In this document: positions 1-11,922 of the stretch, one piece after another
Numbering within the stretch: position 1 is the stretch's first letter
Layout of the letters: each line of letters opens with the position of its first letter
Made by a program: the position numbers and the translations under genes
NCBI GenBank assembly: GCA_023078555.1
Contig: CM041199.1
Span: forward strand, 4,779,315 to 4,843,314
From: Ulva prolifera
Lineage: Eukaryota > Chlorophyta > Ulvophyceae > Ulvales > Ulvaceae
Reading direction: 5' to 3'
DNA: 64,000 bases
The notes under the pieces: generated by a model
Database searches by the model: none
Told to the model about the DNA's origin: nothing
The model's input: the letters and a program-made list of their open reading frames with translations, nothing else

Positions 1-3000
1 TCAGGTCGTGTCACTCCTGCAATATACTGGATGCTTCCTACAGCACTCATGAACCTGGAATGCTCAGCAGCACTGGCTTTCTCTAGGTCAGGATGCTCTT
101 TCACACTCCTTAGCTGTTGCCGCGGCACTAATGGAGTGGGAGATTTACGACAATCAGACATGCTGTATTTTTCCAACAGGTTCTGGATTTTGGTACGTTG
201 TGTCATTGTGATTGTTTTGGCCTTTCGATCACGCGTGATCTCAGTGCCGAGTGCCCAAGACAGGTCACCTAAATCTCTACCTTCAAATTTCGTGAGAATG
301 ACACTGATGACTTCTTGCAGCCCCGCAGAGCAACTGAAAATGAATAAATCATCCACCCACAGAAAGATAAAGCAGCGACTGGTTTTACTGACATACAGTC
401 CGGGATCACTCTGTGCGCACACAAATCCCAGTTCAGCCAAGACCTTTACTAAAGCTTTATGCCACTCGCGAGCGGCTTGCTTCAGGCCATACAGAGTCTT
501 ATGCAATTTCCATACACGTGCTGTCCCGTCTGAAAAATACGGGGGCTGTTCAACGAAAACCTCTTCCTCCAGGTCACCGTTCAGAAAAGCACACTGTATA
601 TCTATATGCCTAATCTCCAGATCCTCCTGAGCAGCTATTGACAGCAACACACGCAGTGTCGCATAACTACCGACAGGGGACCATGTCTCGAAGAAATCTA
701 CTCCTTCTACCTGAGAAAAACCACGAGCTACATATCGTGCCTTGTACCGCTGAATCTCACCAGCAGGCCCACGCTTGATCTTTAGCACCCATTTGCCCGA
801 GATAGCCCGTTTGCCCGCAGGCAGATAGCACAACCCGAAGGTTCCGTGCTCACCCAGTGCATCTACCTCCTCTTGCATGGCACGCAGCCACGCATCCCTG
901 TCTGGACCCGCGAGTCCTTCCTCAACAAACATCAATAGCAACTACAACTGTTTCACTACTAGCAATGTCAGAGCCCGCAGGCTCATGCATTTGTACAGCT
1001 GCCACATCCGCAGCCAATGGAACAAGGCGTCTGCGTACAAGAGAATTGATTTTAATACGAGGTAAGGTAGCTGGAATGGCCCTCACCTCGTCAGGCAAAT
1101 CAACCCCAACCGCGGCTGAGGGGTCCGGATCCTCTCCCCCTAATTCGGACCCGGTCTCCACCTCATCTGGCTCATCCCCCCAGAAGGGCCTCGGCGCCTC
1201 AGCTCCTCGCAAGGGCTGAGCAACTGCCCCCGCGCCAGATGCTGAGGCCGCTGCCGAATTACTCCCAGAGCGGACCCGCTGAGCCTCCAGATTCTGATGA
1301 GCCGCAGCTCTTTCATCATCTGAGACGGTGTAGTCCATGCGCTGTTCGTCATCGTCGTCATAGATGCCACGACTGTCATCATCGGACGGATCCTCCATGT
1401 CGTCATCAGACGCACTGACAGACATTTGAATGGGGAACGCAACTTCTACACCAGGGTCGTGCAACACAGCATTGCGCGTGACAACATACCGCGCGGTGCG
1501 AGAGGGCGTGGCGACATGATGATGCACTTCGCCGTGAACACGAGGGGGAGCAGGGACGGCAGGGTGAGCAGCAGCTCTGGACATTGCACGCGTGCGATGC
1601 AAAGCTGCTCTGGCTATTTCCGGCGTTGCCCTAGCAGGGTCACGTCGGATAATCTCCGCAGAGGAGCCAGCTCCAAATCGTGGAGAGTACGCAGTAGGAT
1701 CAGGGTCAGGGTTGTCCTGCCGGAATGTCATTTCCATGACAGGAACTCTACCATGACCAGGGGGGGTGTGAAGCTGGTCACGCAGACGGCGCAACACTCC
1801 CCCATCATACGTGTGCTCTGCCGCGAAAGGAGGGACATCGGCGTCAGTCACACGCTCACCCTCATCGTCCCCCTCGAAAGCAACCGTATAGGAGTTCGCA
1901 AACTCCTTAGGTTCCCTCTTGTCCACAACGGCGGACGCATCGTACTTGCGTACGTGCCGGATCATCTGATCCGCAGTGCACATCACCTGACGCACAACAA
2001 AAACCCTACCCCCAGGAACGTCCTGGGCGTACACACGCTGCATGCTGGGGCCTAACCCAGCCCCGACCCAGTATGCAGGCACACCCCGCGGGGACAACTT
2101 CCGCAGCTTGTCATCCCTAGGGTATGCATACACTTCGACCCCCCATGGACGCTGCTGCCGCAGCAGATCTTGGAACACCTCAACGGAGGTGTCTCTGAAA
2201 AAGGCCATATAAGGAATGATATCCTTATCACAAGACCGCACTAAAAACTCATCTAATTCTGTCGTCGCAAGCAACTTGTACTTGCGTTTCTCCTCATCCC
2301 TCAACTTATCGCGCTCGGCCTTTTTCATGCGCTTACCCTTCCCCAGGCTCTTTTCAGCTTCGTCAACGTCCGCAGACGCATTGACAGCATGCTGAGCTTT
2401 CAGGCCCTTGAGGATGCTCGCCAGTTTGTCATGGTACAATGCCGACGACGGCGTGAGATTGTGACCATGGACAACGCTGGCGAGGCATTCTATCCACAGG
2501 AACAGAGGCAGGCCGCTCGCGAGCAGCACAGCACGGAGTGACTCAAAGGCCACTCCGATCCTCCTCTCGATCATGCCATTACAGCGATGAGCGGCTGTGG
2601 GGGTCAAGCGGTGAGTGATGCCACGACGCTGGAGGTAGAGCTTTAAGGCCGCGACCATAAACTCTCCCCCTTTGTCGGTGTGTAGGATGCGCACACCCGG
2701 TTCACCTGGCTTCACCACATTCACCCGAATGCGTTCGATAATATAAGAGATCATGGCCGCAGCCTCACTCTTTTTGCGCAGACCTACCACGAAAGTATAA
2801 CGGGTAAAGGCACACATCACAAACAAAACATATTTCACACCACCAATTCCTACTGGAGAGACAGGACCAGCTAAATCGGCGTGCAGTTGCTCACCAGGCC
2901 ACTTGGCCTGGCCCATGAGCTCACGATCATTGGCAGAGAACTTGCCCGCAGGCACTTTGCCAATTCTGCAGCCGTGACACCGATTCCCCAGTGGCTCGGA

Positions 3001-4653
3001 ATCGACATCCAAATTCAAATGACCATAAAATTCACTGTTAGATTGCATGCGCTTTAGGACCCAATTTGACTGGTGAAAAGACAAGTGTGCTAGAAAAGCA
3101 GGTTCCAGCAAGTATGCATCATGCGGGACCTCAGCTCCCCCAGCATTGGGTCGCTGCAGGTCAATGGCCGCGACCGCCACATGATGCCACTGCTGTTGAT
3201 CCTCAACGACTGAGGTCGGACTGCTCTGGTTAGACCAGACTACCCCCCTATTGACAGGCGCACCGACGAGAATAGGTTTGGTCTCTACTGCCATTTTAAA
3301 CGCAAAGACAGGGTGACCATCCACATCTAGTTCCTGATATTTGGCATCGTCCTCTACGTCGGTAGCCATATCACCCAGACCAGGGACATACAACACATTC
3401 CTACGCGTGTCTAAGAACATCTGCTCGTGTCTAAGACCCATCGTGCTGAGCAGGTTGTACGGACATTCAGGAGCATAGTATACACCAGGAATTTCCACAT
3501 CGAGTGGATGCTTGTTCCCATGCTTGTCCACATAAGCGCCCAGGTTCACCTGAATGGTTCCCCTGCCCATGATAGAAAGCTGCCCTGGTCCCGCGAGATT
3601 GGCAACTTTCTGACATGGGCCGTACTCAGTGAACATTTCCCGATTTCCTACTATATGCATGTCCGACCCACTATCAACAATGATGTTCCACGGCATGGAC
3701 GCGTCCGGCTGTGGATACTTGGCAGGCATTTCAATAGTGCAAACATCTCTGGCCGCAGCCTGTTTGCGTTGGGGGCAGTTTGCACGCAAATGTCCCTTCT
3801 TCTTGCAGAAGAAACAGGTCCTGGTCTCCTCGCGAGGAGCCTGGCCAGCTGCGAGAGCAGCGACCACAGGGCCATCACCACGGTGCTGCTTGCGCCAGCC
3901 ATGGCCTGGTTTGCCCGCGGGCGTCCTAGACCTAGCCTGCAGCGACCGCTGTTGTTTGAGCAAATCAGCATGCTCAGTCAAACGGGCTATTATCACATGA
4001 GGGGAGGAGTGTTGAACTTCGCCGCGCACAGCGTTGAACTCCTCCCCCACCTCTAACTGTTTCAATCGAAGCCATCGCTGGCCCACATCGGCACCTAGTG
4101 CCTCCAGTTGAGTGTAAACACTCATCACCTCACCACAATATGTCGCGACATCTTTATTGTGTTGTGACAAAGAATTGAACCGACTCCACAGTCTGTGGAT
4201 CTCGGCTTCAGTGCTAGGTCTATACTTGGCAGTCAAGTAGGACCATGCTTCACACAAGTGTGACATGCGATAGACAGTCGTCCTATCCGCGTCAGGCAAA
4301 GACATTAGGACCTGTGTCCTCGCCCTAGCATGAACACGCTGTTCGTCCGCAGACGGTGCGTGCTGCAACAAATGATCTAATTCGAATTGACCTAACCACA
4401 AAAAGACTTTCTGTTCGTACGCAACGAAACTTTCAGTCTTGTAATTCCACTCAGGCAATTTCCCTTTAGTCAAATCAGGTTCGCTACGTCCCCGAGATGC
4501 ACGCAGCGCCTCGGTTAACGTTTCGAGTGATATGAGTGACTCAGTGTGACCAGGATCGTTCACAACATGAGAGGAAAAAGGCACCTGCTGGCTGCTCTGC
4601 CCAGTGTGGGAAGAGGGTCGTGGCCGGACAATCCGTCCGCCCCGGAGCAACAT
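1..4653 (-). mobile_element. Copia (Ty1) LTR retrotransposon, cut by the left window edge
   Basis: Fossil LTR element on the minus strand. Reading right to left, the frame at 4653-922 holds a gag region, a CCHC zinc knuckle (CFFCKKKGHLRANCP), an aspartic protease (DSGSDMHIVG), a GAG-pre-integrase zinc region (HLN...CHGCRIGK) and an integrase core (HADLAGP, HTDKGGEF, NGMIERR). From about 920 to base 1 the minus strand encodes a Copia reverse transcriptase (KRAISGKWVLKIKR, DIQCAFLNGDL, LYGLKQAAREW, FLWVDDLFIF, and a TRPD-type end at the edge). The order PR-IN-RT is diagnostic of Copia. The parts do not lie in one continuous reading frame, so the copy looks broken at least once. Its LTRs were not identified: the left one lies outside the window and the right boundary beyond 4653 is unclear. 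Confidence 0.9.
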
Positions 4654-4854
4654 ACCCGCAGGCTGTTCTCCGTCAGGGAGCTGCTGGTCAGCGTCCCTGT
4701 CGACGAGAGGCTACTGGTCAGCATCGTCACGCCTCTCCTCGCGAGGAGAATTGGCGTTGGAGTTGGCGTTGGAAAGAGACATCCTGCATTAGGACAGACG
4801 GTTGTTTGTCGCGCGCAGCAACTAACCGGTGGGATTGCTCGCAAGCAGACAGGT

Positions 4855-4887
4855 TGAGAAAATAAACGAACGCGTTCGCTTTTCTCA
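4855..4887. repeat. 33-bp imperfect palindrome right of the Copia gag
   Basis: Arms TGAGAAAA and TTTTCTCA flank a CGAACGCGTTCG core, giving a near-perfect inverted repeat. It lies about 200 bases 5' of the Copia gag start (minus strand), where the leader or LTR would be. It could be a leader hairpin or chance; function unknown. Confidence 0.5.
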
Positions 4888-5454
4888 GCGCTGATCATTA
4901 AAACAAGCTTCTCGAATTGTGTCTAACAACAATATACTACGAGAAAGCTAAATGATGCCTGCGCTTTTGACCGCAGTCTGAGCGCCGGCAGAACAGTGGA
5001 ATGCCCGCCGTGTCTGCGCACAGACATTGGCCGACGGCTTTCCTGAACAAGACCATAAACAGACATAGCGCTAACATCACCGATACCATGTCAGAAAAGG
5101 TTATCATACGTGCAGGGCGGACGCGCAGTCCTCGTTCAAGTCAGGTCAGGACAGCCAGCATCTCGTACCTGCTGCGCACAGAGGTAGAACCGAGAGATGC
5201 TGAAAGGAGAGTGCTAATACCGTGAAACAGTAAAGAGAATGGTTACAGATCCCAGTGTGCACATGCTTATATGCACACTGAACACACAAGGTTACGGCGG
5301 GAAACCCTCACGGGATCTCTCTCACTACATCGAGACAATCTCGGCTGGCGGCTTACCCCTGCACTGGATCCGCGGATCGTCCGTGCATGGGTGCACCTGT
5401 CACCATACTGCTGCCCGCAGGCTCATGCATTGTGACACTATCTTGCTGTAGCCT
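4888..5454. other. Gene-less spacer, possible Copia leader or LTR
   Basis: No gene or RNA recognised. The stretch may include the untranslated leader and LTR of the Copia element to the left, but without a second copy its limits cannot be seen. Confidence 0.4.
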
Positions 5455-6352
5455 ATGTGTTACGGGCCATATATACACAAGGATGTCAAAAAAATTGTGT
5501 CACAATGCCATAGCTGTCAGACCATGAAGTCCCCGTCGGAGCGGGAGGCAGTCATGTCCCCACTACCTGTACCTTCTGCATGTTGGCGTGTCGTGAGTGT
5601 AGACATGATCACGCAGCTGCCTAACTCCACGTCTGGTCACAATTGCATTGTTGTATTTGTTGATCAATTCAGCAAGATGGTAAGATTGATCCCCACAGTG
5701 TCTACTCTGAATGGTCCCGGATTCGCTGCATTGTTTTTCCAGCACATATACCCCCATTATGGCCTGCCACTTGGCATTTGTAGTGACCGCGGTACGCAGT
5801 GGAACAATAAAATTTTCACATCCCTTTGCAAACACATGTGATCACCTAGGCATTGCATTGCAGCTGACATTCTCCTACCATCCTAGAGCCAATGGGCAAG
5901 TTGAGCGTTACAATCGCGTTGTGGAAGAAGCTGTTCGGCATTTCATCGGTCCTGCACATGATGATTGGGATGCATTCCTGCCACATATAGAGTTCAGCAT
6001 GAATAGCTCCAAGTCGGCAGCCACGGGCTGCACGCCGTTCTCATTGAACCGTATCACTCCGCCACTGTCTCCCACAGCCCTTGCGTTCAAATTGCCACAG
6101 CATCAGCAACCAGCTCCAGCCGTGATGCACCGCATGTACTACTTCCTAGCAAAGCAAGCTCTGGTAGAGGCCAAGCAGTCAATGTGGTCGGATTTCAACA
6201 GGAAATCTGCTTGGCCAACCTTTTCTGTGGGTGACTTGGTCCTGCTATCTATACGTAAGGTTGCCCTGCATCATCCATCTCTCTGAAAGAAGTTTACTCC
6301 GCGCTGGTTGGGTCCCTGTAAAATTCTGGAAGTAGTGGCGGTGCCGGAAAAG
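5455..6352 (+). mobile_element. Gypsy integrase relic
   Basis: Fossil piece of a Ty3/Gypsy pol gene on the plus strand. It carries the end of the integrase zinc finger (CHSCQTMKSP), the integrase core (SVDMITQLP, FVDQFSKMVRLIP, GICSDRGTQWNN, HPRANGQVERYNRVVEEA) and the start of the C-terminal region. It is clearly related to the integrase of the whole-looking Gypsy element at 52805-62594 but has diverged at many residues and is broken, with several breaks. No LTR, RT or gag accompanies it, so it is an old remnant of the same lineage. Confidence 0.85.
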
Positions 6353-6787
6353 GTAATGGGGCCTTTCAGGAAGGTGAATCGAGTGGCCTACCCCCCAGAC
6401 CAACAGCCCGAATGCACGGCAAACAAGCCCCACAAACACACACGTACACTGTGCTACTCTCATCGAAAATTCAGAAAAGCTGCGGGGTGGAGGGCCCACC
6501 TGCCAGATGCATTTGTCCTGCCCTAGAGCAGAATCGAAGGCACCTTGTGGTGGGCAGGCCTACTGAGACCGCAACCAGCACAGATCACACAGATCGGCTG
6601 GTATCCCGCTGAAAATCTCCTAGTGTAAAGATAGCCAACTGGCCTGTGAATCCACAAACTCCCGCCGGTACCGGAGTCTGTACCAGCCTAGTGGCGTTGC
6701 AGACTTCCAGACCTCGCGGCCACCACGACAGCGTTCAGAAATTACAGCAGCACCACTCGGATGTGTTGGAATCTAATTCTGGCAAGC
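6353..6787. other. Spacer without recognised gene
   Basis: This lies between the Gypsy relic and the left LTR of the second Copia element. No coding signal or repeat family was recognised. Confidence 0.4.
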
Positions 6788-7221
6788 TGTGAAAGAACAC
6801 AGCTGCTGTGAGTGTCTCCCTCTAGAGTGCTCACAGATTCATGCAGCCTGTGTTTAACTCCAATAGACAAGATTACAGAGGTATACACTAAGTAGAAGTA
6901 TACCTGTGAAAGAACACAGCTGCTGTGAGTGTCTCCCTCTAGAGTGCTCACAGATTCATGCAGCCTGCATTCAACATGCTGAGTTATACCAACTCAGCAG
7001 ACTATGTGTCCACAAGCACAAACCAACCACATATCCATGCATGTCAGCTAGAGGACACCATACCTGTGTTTAACTCCAATAGACAAGATGTCCTACTGGA
7101 GTCAACACAAGGCTTATATGCAAACAAGCACACAGACACATAATGTCTGCCTATGTGCAAAACAACAAACGCTCCCGCTTTCTGAGTCCCTTTATCTCAG
7201 GGATCGCGTCGAGCACGTGTA
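6788..7221 (-). repeat. Left Copia LTR, first block
   Basis: Matches 16254-16687. It contains an internal partial tandem repeat: the ~64-base block starting TGTGAAAGAACACAGC occurs at about 6788 and again near 6904. It ends at CACGTGTA (7214-7221), the target site duplicated by the LINE. Confidence 0.9.
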
Positions 7222-7244
7222 TGTATGTATGTATGTATGCATGA

Positions 7245-10200
7245 TTACATAGCCGTATCCATTTGGACATTGACAACTCCGAAATCCGGGACCGAAAGAG
7301 GCATCCAAGCAACATGCTGCCGCAAACTCTGACTTGCGCCACAGAATGCAACAACACGAGCCAATTCACCGAGAGGGGACGGGCGATTTGCAACACCCGA
7401 CACCCCAGCATCACCACCAACACCATCAACACCGACAATAAGCACAACCGCTACATCAGACCACGAAACACCAGAGGCACTGTCATAAGGACCTGGCCGT
7501 GCGAGCAACTGCCGCACCAAAACCGCAACGGCGGAGACATGCCGATCACGATGTGCCACTGGGACAGGTGGCAGAACTGCCCCGATGGGTGCACGTGCGA
7601 TGTAGGATGTGAAGACATCAGCAGCACGTGAATATTCCAAATGCTTTTCACTACGGTGCCTACACAAGAAAGGAGACAGACCCGAACGAGCAGACATTAG
7701 CACACGCACAAGACCGGGCTCAACGGAGTCCATAAACGGGGCTAGTGACCCTAGTTCGTGTGTTATCACACCACGCAACCACTCTCCAGTGACCTTATTG
7801 TCGCGACCACGCTTCTCAAATCGTTGTTCAAGGTATGCCAACCACATGACAGCCACGACCTTCTCACGGGTAAGATTTGAGTACGTGATTGTGAGAGGGC
7901 TTTGTTTGGACGGCTGATCATGCATGCCGAGACGTTTGGACACCCTGGGTGGCCCACGTCGGCGGCGATGCTCAGGCTCGGGTGGAGCCTGTAAGGCAAG
8001 TCTGATGTGTGCATATCGTTTCAGTTCTGCCGCAATGGCCGTGATGCGGGAATGAAAGTCCCCGCCCACCCCCGGCCCCCGTTGAGAGTGACCCCGAATC
8101 GCGGTGGATTCCACCGCAACCGGGAATCGCTCCGCCCCCATGTGTGTCAGCTTTGCGTACCAGCAAAGTTTAGCTGCCTTGATCATTGAGCTCACAGGCA
8201 GGAGGCCCGTGTCTGAAAAAAGAATCTCCTCCCTGCAATCGAACTGGTGCAGACCAAACACCATGCGGATTGCCTTTTTACAGATGGTATCAAGTTTGTC
8301 GAGTTCAGTTTTTGGGCCAATCCATACCTCAGCCCCATACAAAGCAGGAGTATATATGAACGCATAAACAAGGCGGAGCCGGGCGGTCACCGGGAGGTAG
8401 TGGCAACGCAGCACTGGCCGCCACGCGCCAAGTGCCTTGTTCATCGTTGCGCGTACATGATGCATATGTTCAGACCAAGAGCCATTTGACTGGAAGAAAA
8501 CACCCAAGTATTTGTAGGTGTGAACAGTCTCCAACTGCGACCCCCGCAGCTGGAAGACAACTGGTGCGCCGCCCTGCGGCTGATTGAACACCATAGTTTT
8601 AGACTTCAACACATTTGGTAAGGAGCGCCATTGAAACAACCATTTATCGATTGTATCAATATGTCCCTGAAGCCCTGCCGGTGTCAAGGACATTGCATTG
8701 ACATCATCTGCATAAGTGAGTCCGGAAATTTTATCGGTGTCTGGTGAGTCAAGGGGAATGCAGTGTTCTTTTGGACGGGTGTGCAGTGTTGCAAGCAGAT
8801 CATCAATGAACACATCAAAGAGAATGGTTGACAGGGGGTCGCCCTGGCCGACCCCGAGGGTGATGGGGAAGTATGGTGATTCCTGGTCTTGGAAGCGCAC
8901 CCTCGATTTCGTGTTGGAGAGCATGTGTGCGATGACCCGACCGAGGCGGCCTGTCACTCCTTTCTGGAGTAGTTTGTACAACAGACCGTCGCGCCACACA
9001 GTATCATATGCTTTCCGGATGTCCAGGAAGAAAGCATAAAGTGGAGTGTCCGCCGCGGCGGCCGCCCGGACAATGCGTGCAAAGGTGTGGACATGGTCTA
9101 CACAGCCGCGATCCTCGCGGAATGCGGCTTGGGACTCATGGAGGGTTATATTGTTTTGGAGGCGGGACCTGAGTAGTGTGCTGAAAAGCTTCCGGAATAT
9201 CGAAAGCAGTGTGATACCCCGGTAGTTGGAGGGGTCTGTTGCATCCCCGGCTTTGTGGAGGCTTACAATTGTTCCGAGTGACCACGCATTGGGAATGGTT
9301 TCGTGCGTCCAGCAGAAATTGAGGAGCTGCAGGACGACGGTTTGCAATTGCGGCCCCCCGGCCTTCAGCAGTTCGCAGATGATATCATCGTGGTCTGCGG
9401 CTTTCCAGTTGTGCATTGTAGCAAGTGCTTGTTGAAGTTCGTGAAGTGTGAAGGCATCATCCATCTCTTGGTTGTGTTGAGGCTCATTTTGGCGCCATGC
9501 GTGCAATGTGTCTCTGACATGTGCATCAGTTTGCTCGCAGAATGCGGCATGTGGGACCGGGTTCATTTCAGATTGGTAGTGATTCGAGAAAACCTGCATC
9601 ACTGTGTCTATATTATCAGTGGGGACTCCCCCAGACATAACAGAAGGCACGGGGTGCTCGGCCGTCGAGCCACCCCTGGTTAGCAGTTTCAACAAACGTT
9701 TCGCAGACACCCATGAAACTTTAGACTCAAGTCCTGGCGTGCACGTTTTAGAGACATGGTTGGCTTGCTGTTTGGTGTATGCACGTTTAAGATCGCGTTT
9801 CAGCTGGTTCTTTGCACCTCGGCGTTGCTGGAATGCTAGCTTGTCAGTGTCGCTGCCGGTCCGGCAATGTGTCTCATGAAGGGTCCAGCATTCGCGTCTG
9901 AGGTCTGCATATTCTTTGTTCCACCATTGCACGCGATGAGTCCGTACCTGGTGTTTCCCAAAGCATTGCTCTCCTGCGGTACGTAGGATGTTTGCCAGGG
10001 CAGATGTGAAAGTGTTGGCAGCTTCAGCATGCGGCATGCTACATGAGTCCATGTCGTGCAGCAACTGCGCAAGGGGCGCTTGCAGGGCTGTCTCAAATTT
10101 TGCGACTGTCTCCTCGTTGTGCATTGCTTTCCTATTCCACCGTTTTTTGTGTGATCGGGCGCATTTGCGCTTGCTTCTGTGTGTGGCATGTGGCAGTGAC

Positions 10201-11507
10201 AGTGATAGTGTGAGCAGCGCGTGATCAGAGAGACACTGCCCAGCAGAGTGGATTGCAGGTGCACTGCAACGGTCCCTACATGCAGAGCTCGTCAGACAGT
10301 AGTCAACAACAGAGGTGCCGCCGGCATGCATGCATGTCGGCGAAAAGGCAGTGTGGTTGTGCATGACATGCATGTTGCATTGTTCTACCATGTTTATTAG
10401 GCGACAGCCCTGTGAGTTACGGAACGTTTCATTATGTAGTGGAATATGATGTGAGTTTTGTGCATTCCCAATCCTGGCGTTGAAGTCCCCGCACACAATG
10501 ATGTGGAATCCCTTGTCAGTCAAGTAGTGTATGTCGTGTGTGAGAGCTTCCAGCTCAGCAGCAAACCTGTCGCTGTCTGCAGGACGGGCGTGTGCCACCG
10601 GCCGAATGTATACACTTCCGATTGCAGTCTTGGTTGTGTGTCTGCCGGCGCACAATTGTACCCAGGTCGTCTGATGATTTTTCTTGGAACCCCAGGATAG
10701 TGTGTGTGTAAGGTGTGACAGTGTGTCTTTCACAATGATGCCTGTGCCGCCGCCGGTCCTTGTTTGAGTTGTGTATCCCGGAGCACCATATGCAGTATAC
10801 CCGTGCGCGGCAAGCATAGAAGTTTTCTCTGTGTCCGACAAGTCGCACCAGGTTTCCTGGACTGAACAAATGTCCACATGTTTTGATGACAGAAATGCAC
10901 AAACATCCACATGTTTAGATGACAAGGATTGTGTAAACATACCATTCACATTTAAGCTTCCAAGCGTGACACATGTTGGTGCTTTAGATATACCCGCCTG
11001 GTTGTCATGTGCAGAGGCGAGAGGTGCAAAGCGGTTGGCCGCGGTTGCAGGTTCGGTGGTGGTAGGGTGGGGGCGAGCGCGGAGTGGTTTGTTCCGGCCA
11101 TCGCCTTGTGGATACATCATGTATGTGAGTTCTATTTTGGTAGAGGGAGCCGTGCGGCAGCCCCGAGGAAGCAGTGCCTCTGAGCATGCTTGGGCAAAAG
11201 GAACCACGCCCTGTGCGATAATTTTCGCGATGTCGAGTCTTCTGTAGACGGACAACAGGAGGAATGGCTGCCCAGTTGTTTTATTTCTGTGTCGTGTACG
11301 GTGGGCGGCCTGAAGCATTGAGAGGGTGGCGCTGTGTGAGGTCACGGAGAGGAATGCGCCCGTGTGGCAGACAACGTCACAAGGGCCAAAGAAAGAGAAC
11401 ACTACGCGATTTGGTGGCACAACTTGCATCACCTCCTCATGCTCATTGTGCTGCTGATGCCTTATGCCGGTTTGTTGCATCACAGGCGCGTTCACTGTCT
11501 CAGTCAT
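7245..11507 (-). CDS. LINE endonuclease-reverse transcriptase
   Basis: Encodes an apurinic-type endonuclease (SLNVNG, VQETW, GDFNARIG, SVVDYCL, SDHALL) followed by a reverse transcriptase (AWSLGTIVSLHKAGD, NYRGITLLS, FFLDIRKAYDTVWRDGL, GVGQGDPLS, YADDVN). Together they nick target DNA and copy the element's RNA at the nick. The frame is open up to 11954, but the first ~149 residues read through low-complexity repeats; the methionine at 11507 (MTETVNAPV) is the more likely start. An in-frame 33-base tandem duplication (about 10870-10924) repeats SSKHVD(V/I)C in the endonuclease domain. No separate ORF1 and no CCHC finger were seen. The frame has no stop, so it could be functional. Clade (L1-, Jockey- or I-like) not assigned. 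Confidence 0.9.
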   Translation of the reverse strand: MTETVNAPVMQQTGIRHQQHNEHEEVMQVVPPNRVVFSFFGPCDVVCHTGAFLSVTSHSATLSMLQAAHRTRHRNKTTGQPFLLLSVYRRLDIAKIIAQGVVPFAQACSEALLPRGCRTAPSTKIELTYMMYPQGDGRNKPLRARPHPTTTEPATAANRFAPLASAHDNQAGISKAPTCVTLGSLNVNGMFTQSLSSKHVDVCAFLSSKHVDICSVQETWCDLSDTEKTSMLAAHGYTAYGAPGYTTQTRTGGGTGIIVKDTLSHLTHTLSWGSKKNHQTTWVQLCAGRHTTKTAIGSVYIRPVAHARPADSDRFAAELEALTHDIHYLTDKGFHIIVCGDFNARIGNAQNSHHIPLHNETFRNSQGCRLINMVEQCNMHVMHNHTAFSPTCMHAGGTSVVDYCLTSSACRDRCSAPAIHSAGQCLSDHALLTLSLSLPHATHRSKRKCARSHKKRWNRKAMHNEETVAKFETALQAPLAQLLHDMDSCSMPHAEAANTFTSALANILRTAGEQCFGKHQVRTHRVQWWNKEYADLRRECWTLHETHCRTGSDTDKLAFQQRRGAKNQLKRDLKRAYTKQQANHVSKTCTPGLESKVSWVSAKRLLKLLTRGGSTAEHPVPSVMSGGVPTDNIDTVMQVFSNHYQSEMNPVPHAAFCEQTDAHVRDTLHAWRQNEPQHNQEMDDAFTLHELQQALATMHNWKAADHDDIICELLKAGGPQLQTVVLQLLNFCWTHETIPNAWSLGTIVSLHKAGDATDPSNYRGITLLSIFRKLFSTLLRSRLQNNITLHESQAAFREDRGCVDHVHTFARIVRAAAAADTPLYAFFLDIRKAYDTVWRDGLLYKLLQKGVTGRLGRVIAHMLSNTKSRVRFQDQESPYFPITLGVGQGDPLSTILFDVFIDDLLATLHTRPKEHCIPLDSPDTDKISGLTYADDVNAMSLTPAGLQGHIDTIDKWLFQWRSLPNVLKSKTMVFNQPQGGAPVVFQLRGSQLETVHTYKYLGVFFQSNGSWSEHMHHVRATMNKALGAWRPVLRCHYLPVTARLRLVYAFIYTPALYGAEVWIGPKTELDKLDTICKKAIRMVFGLHQFDCREEILFSDTGLLPVSSMIKAAKLCWYAKLTHMGAERFPVAVESTAIRGHSQRGPGVGGDFHSRITAIAAELKRYAHIRLALQAPPEPEHRRRRGPPRVSKRLGMHDQPSKQSPLTITYSNLTREKVVAVMWLAYLEQRFEKRGRDNKVTGEWLRGVITHELGSLAPFMDSVEPGLVRVLMSARSGLSPFLCRHRSEKHLEYSRAADVFTSYIARAPIGAVLPPVPVAHRDRHVSAVAVLVRQLLARPGPYDSASGVSWSDVAVVLIVGVDGVGGDAGVSGVANRPSPLGELARVVAFCGASQSLRQHVAWMPLSVPDFGVVNVQMDTAM

Positions 11508-11818
11508 AGAGAGTCGTGTTGGAGGGGAGAGGACCAGGCTGTTGCGGTACGGATCGAAAACGAGCATGCGCACATGGACAACTACGCACGTGGCTGTGCG
11601 ACATTGCACCAGCCACCACATACTAGTCAAGCAGACACCAGAATGGGGGAGGGGGAGGACACCGCCCGCCCCCCAACATAACCACACCATCAAAACAGAC
11701 CGCGCAGGAGACTGCAACACGTAGCACCGAGAACACTTGACAGCACTTCCACGTACGGATGCCCAACAAGGGCTCCCCAGCCCAGTGTACCCACGCGGAA
11801 TACAGAGCAGAGACGCCA

Positions 11819-11922
11819 CACACCGGACTGTAGGAGCCGGAACCCAGACCAGACACCACACCCCACGACGCACACCGGACTGTAGGAGCCGGAACCCAGA
11901 CCAGACACCACACTCCACAACA
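11819..11922. repeat. ~52-bp tandem repeat in the LINE 5' region
   Basis: Two near-identical copies of a unit containing ACACCGGACTGTAGGAGCC and GGAACCCAGACCAGACACC sit side by side. They lie upstream of the probable start codon; many LINEs carry tandem monomers there that act as promoters, which is inference here. Confidence 0.7.

Noticed and set aside
971-5430. A shared 19-base string (CCCGCAGGCTCATGCATT) at ~973 and ~5412 as possible element ends
   Set aside because: CCCGCAGG recurs often in this Copia element and the match does not extend, so it does not define an LTR or target duplication.
6355-6369. 15-base match (TAATGGGGCCTTTCA) between the Gypsy relic end and the Copia LTR
   Set aside because: Too short and isolated; a match of this length is expected by chance in 64 kb compared with itself.
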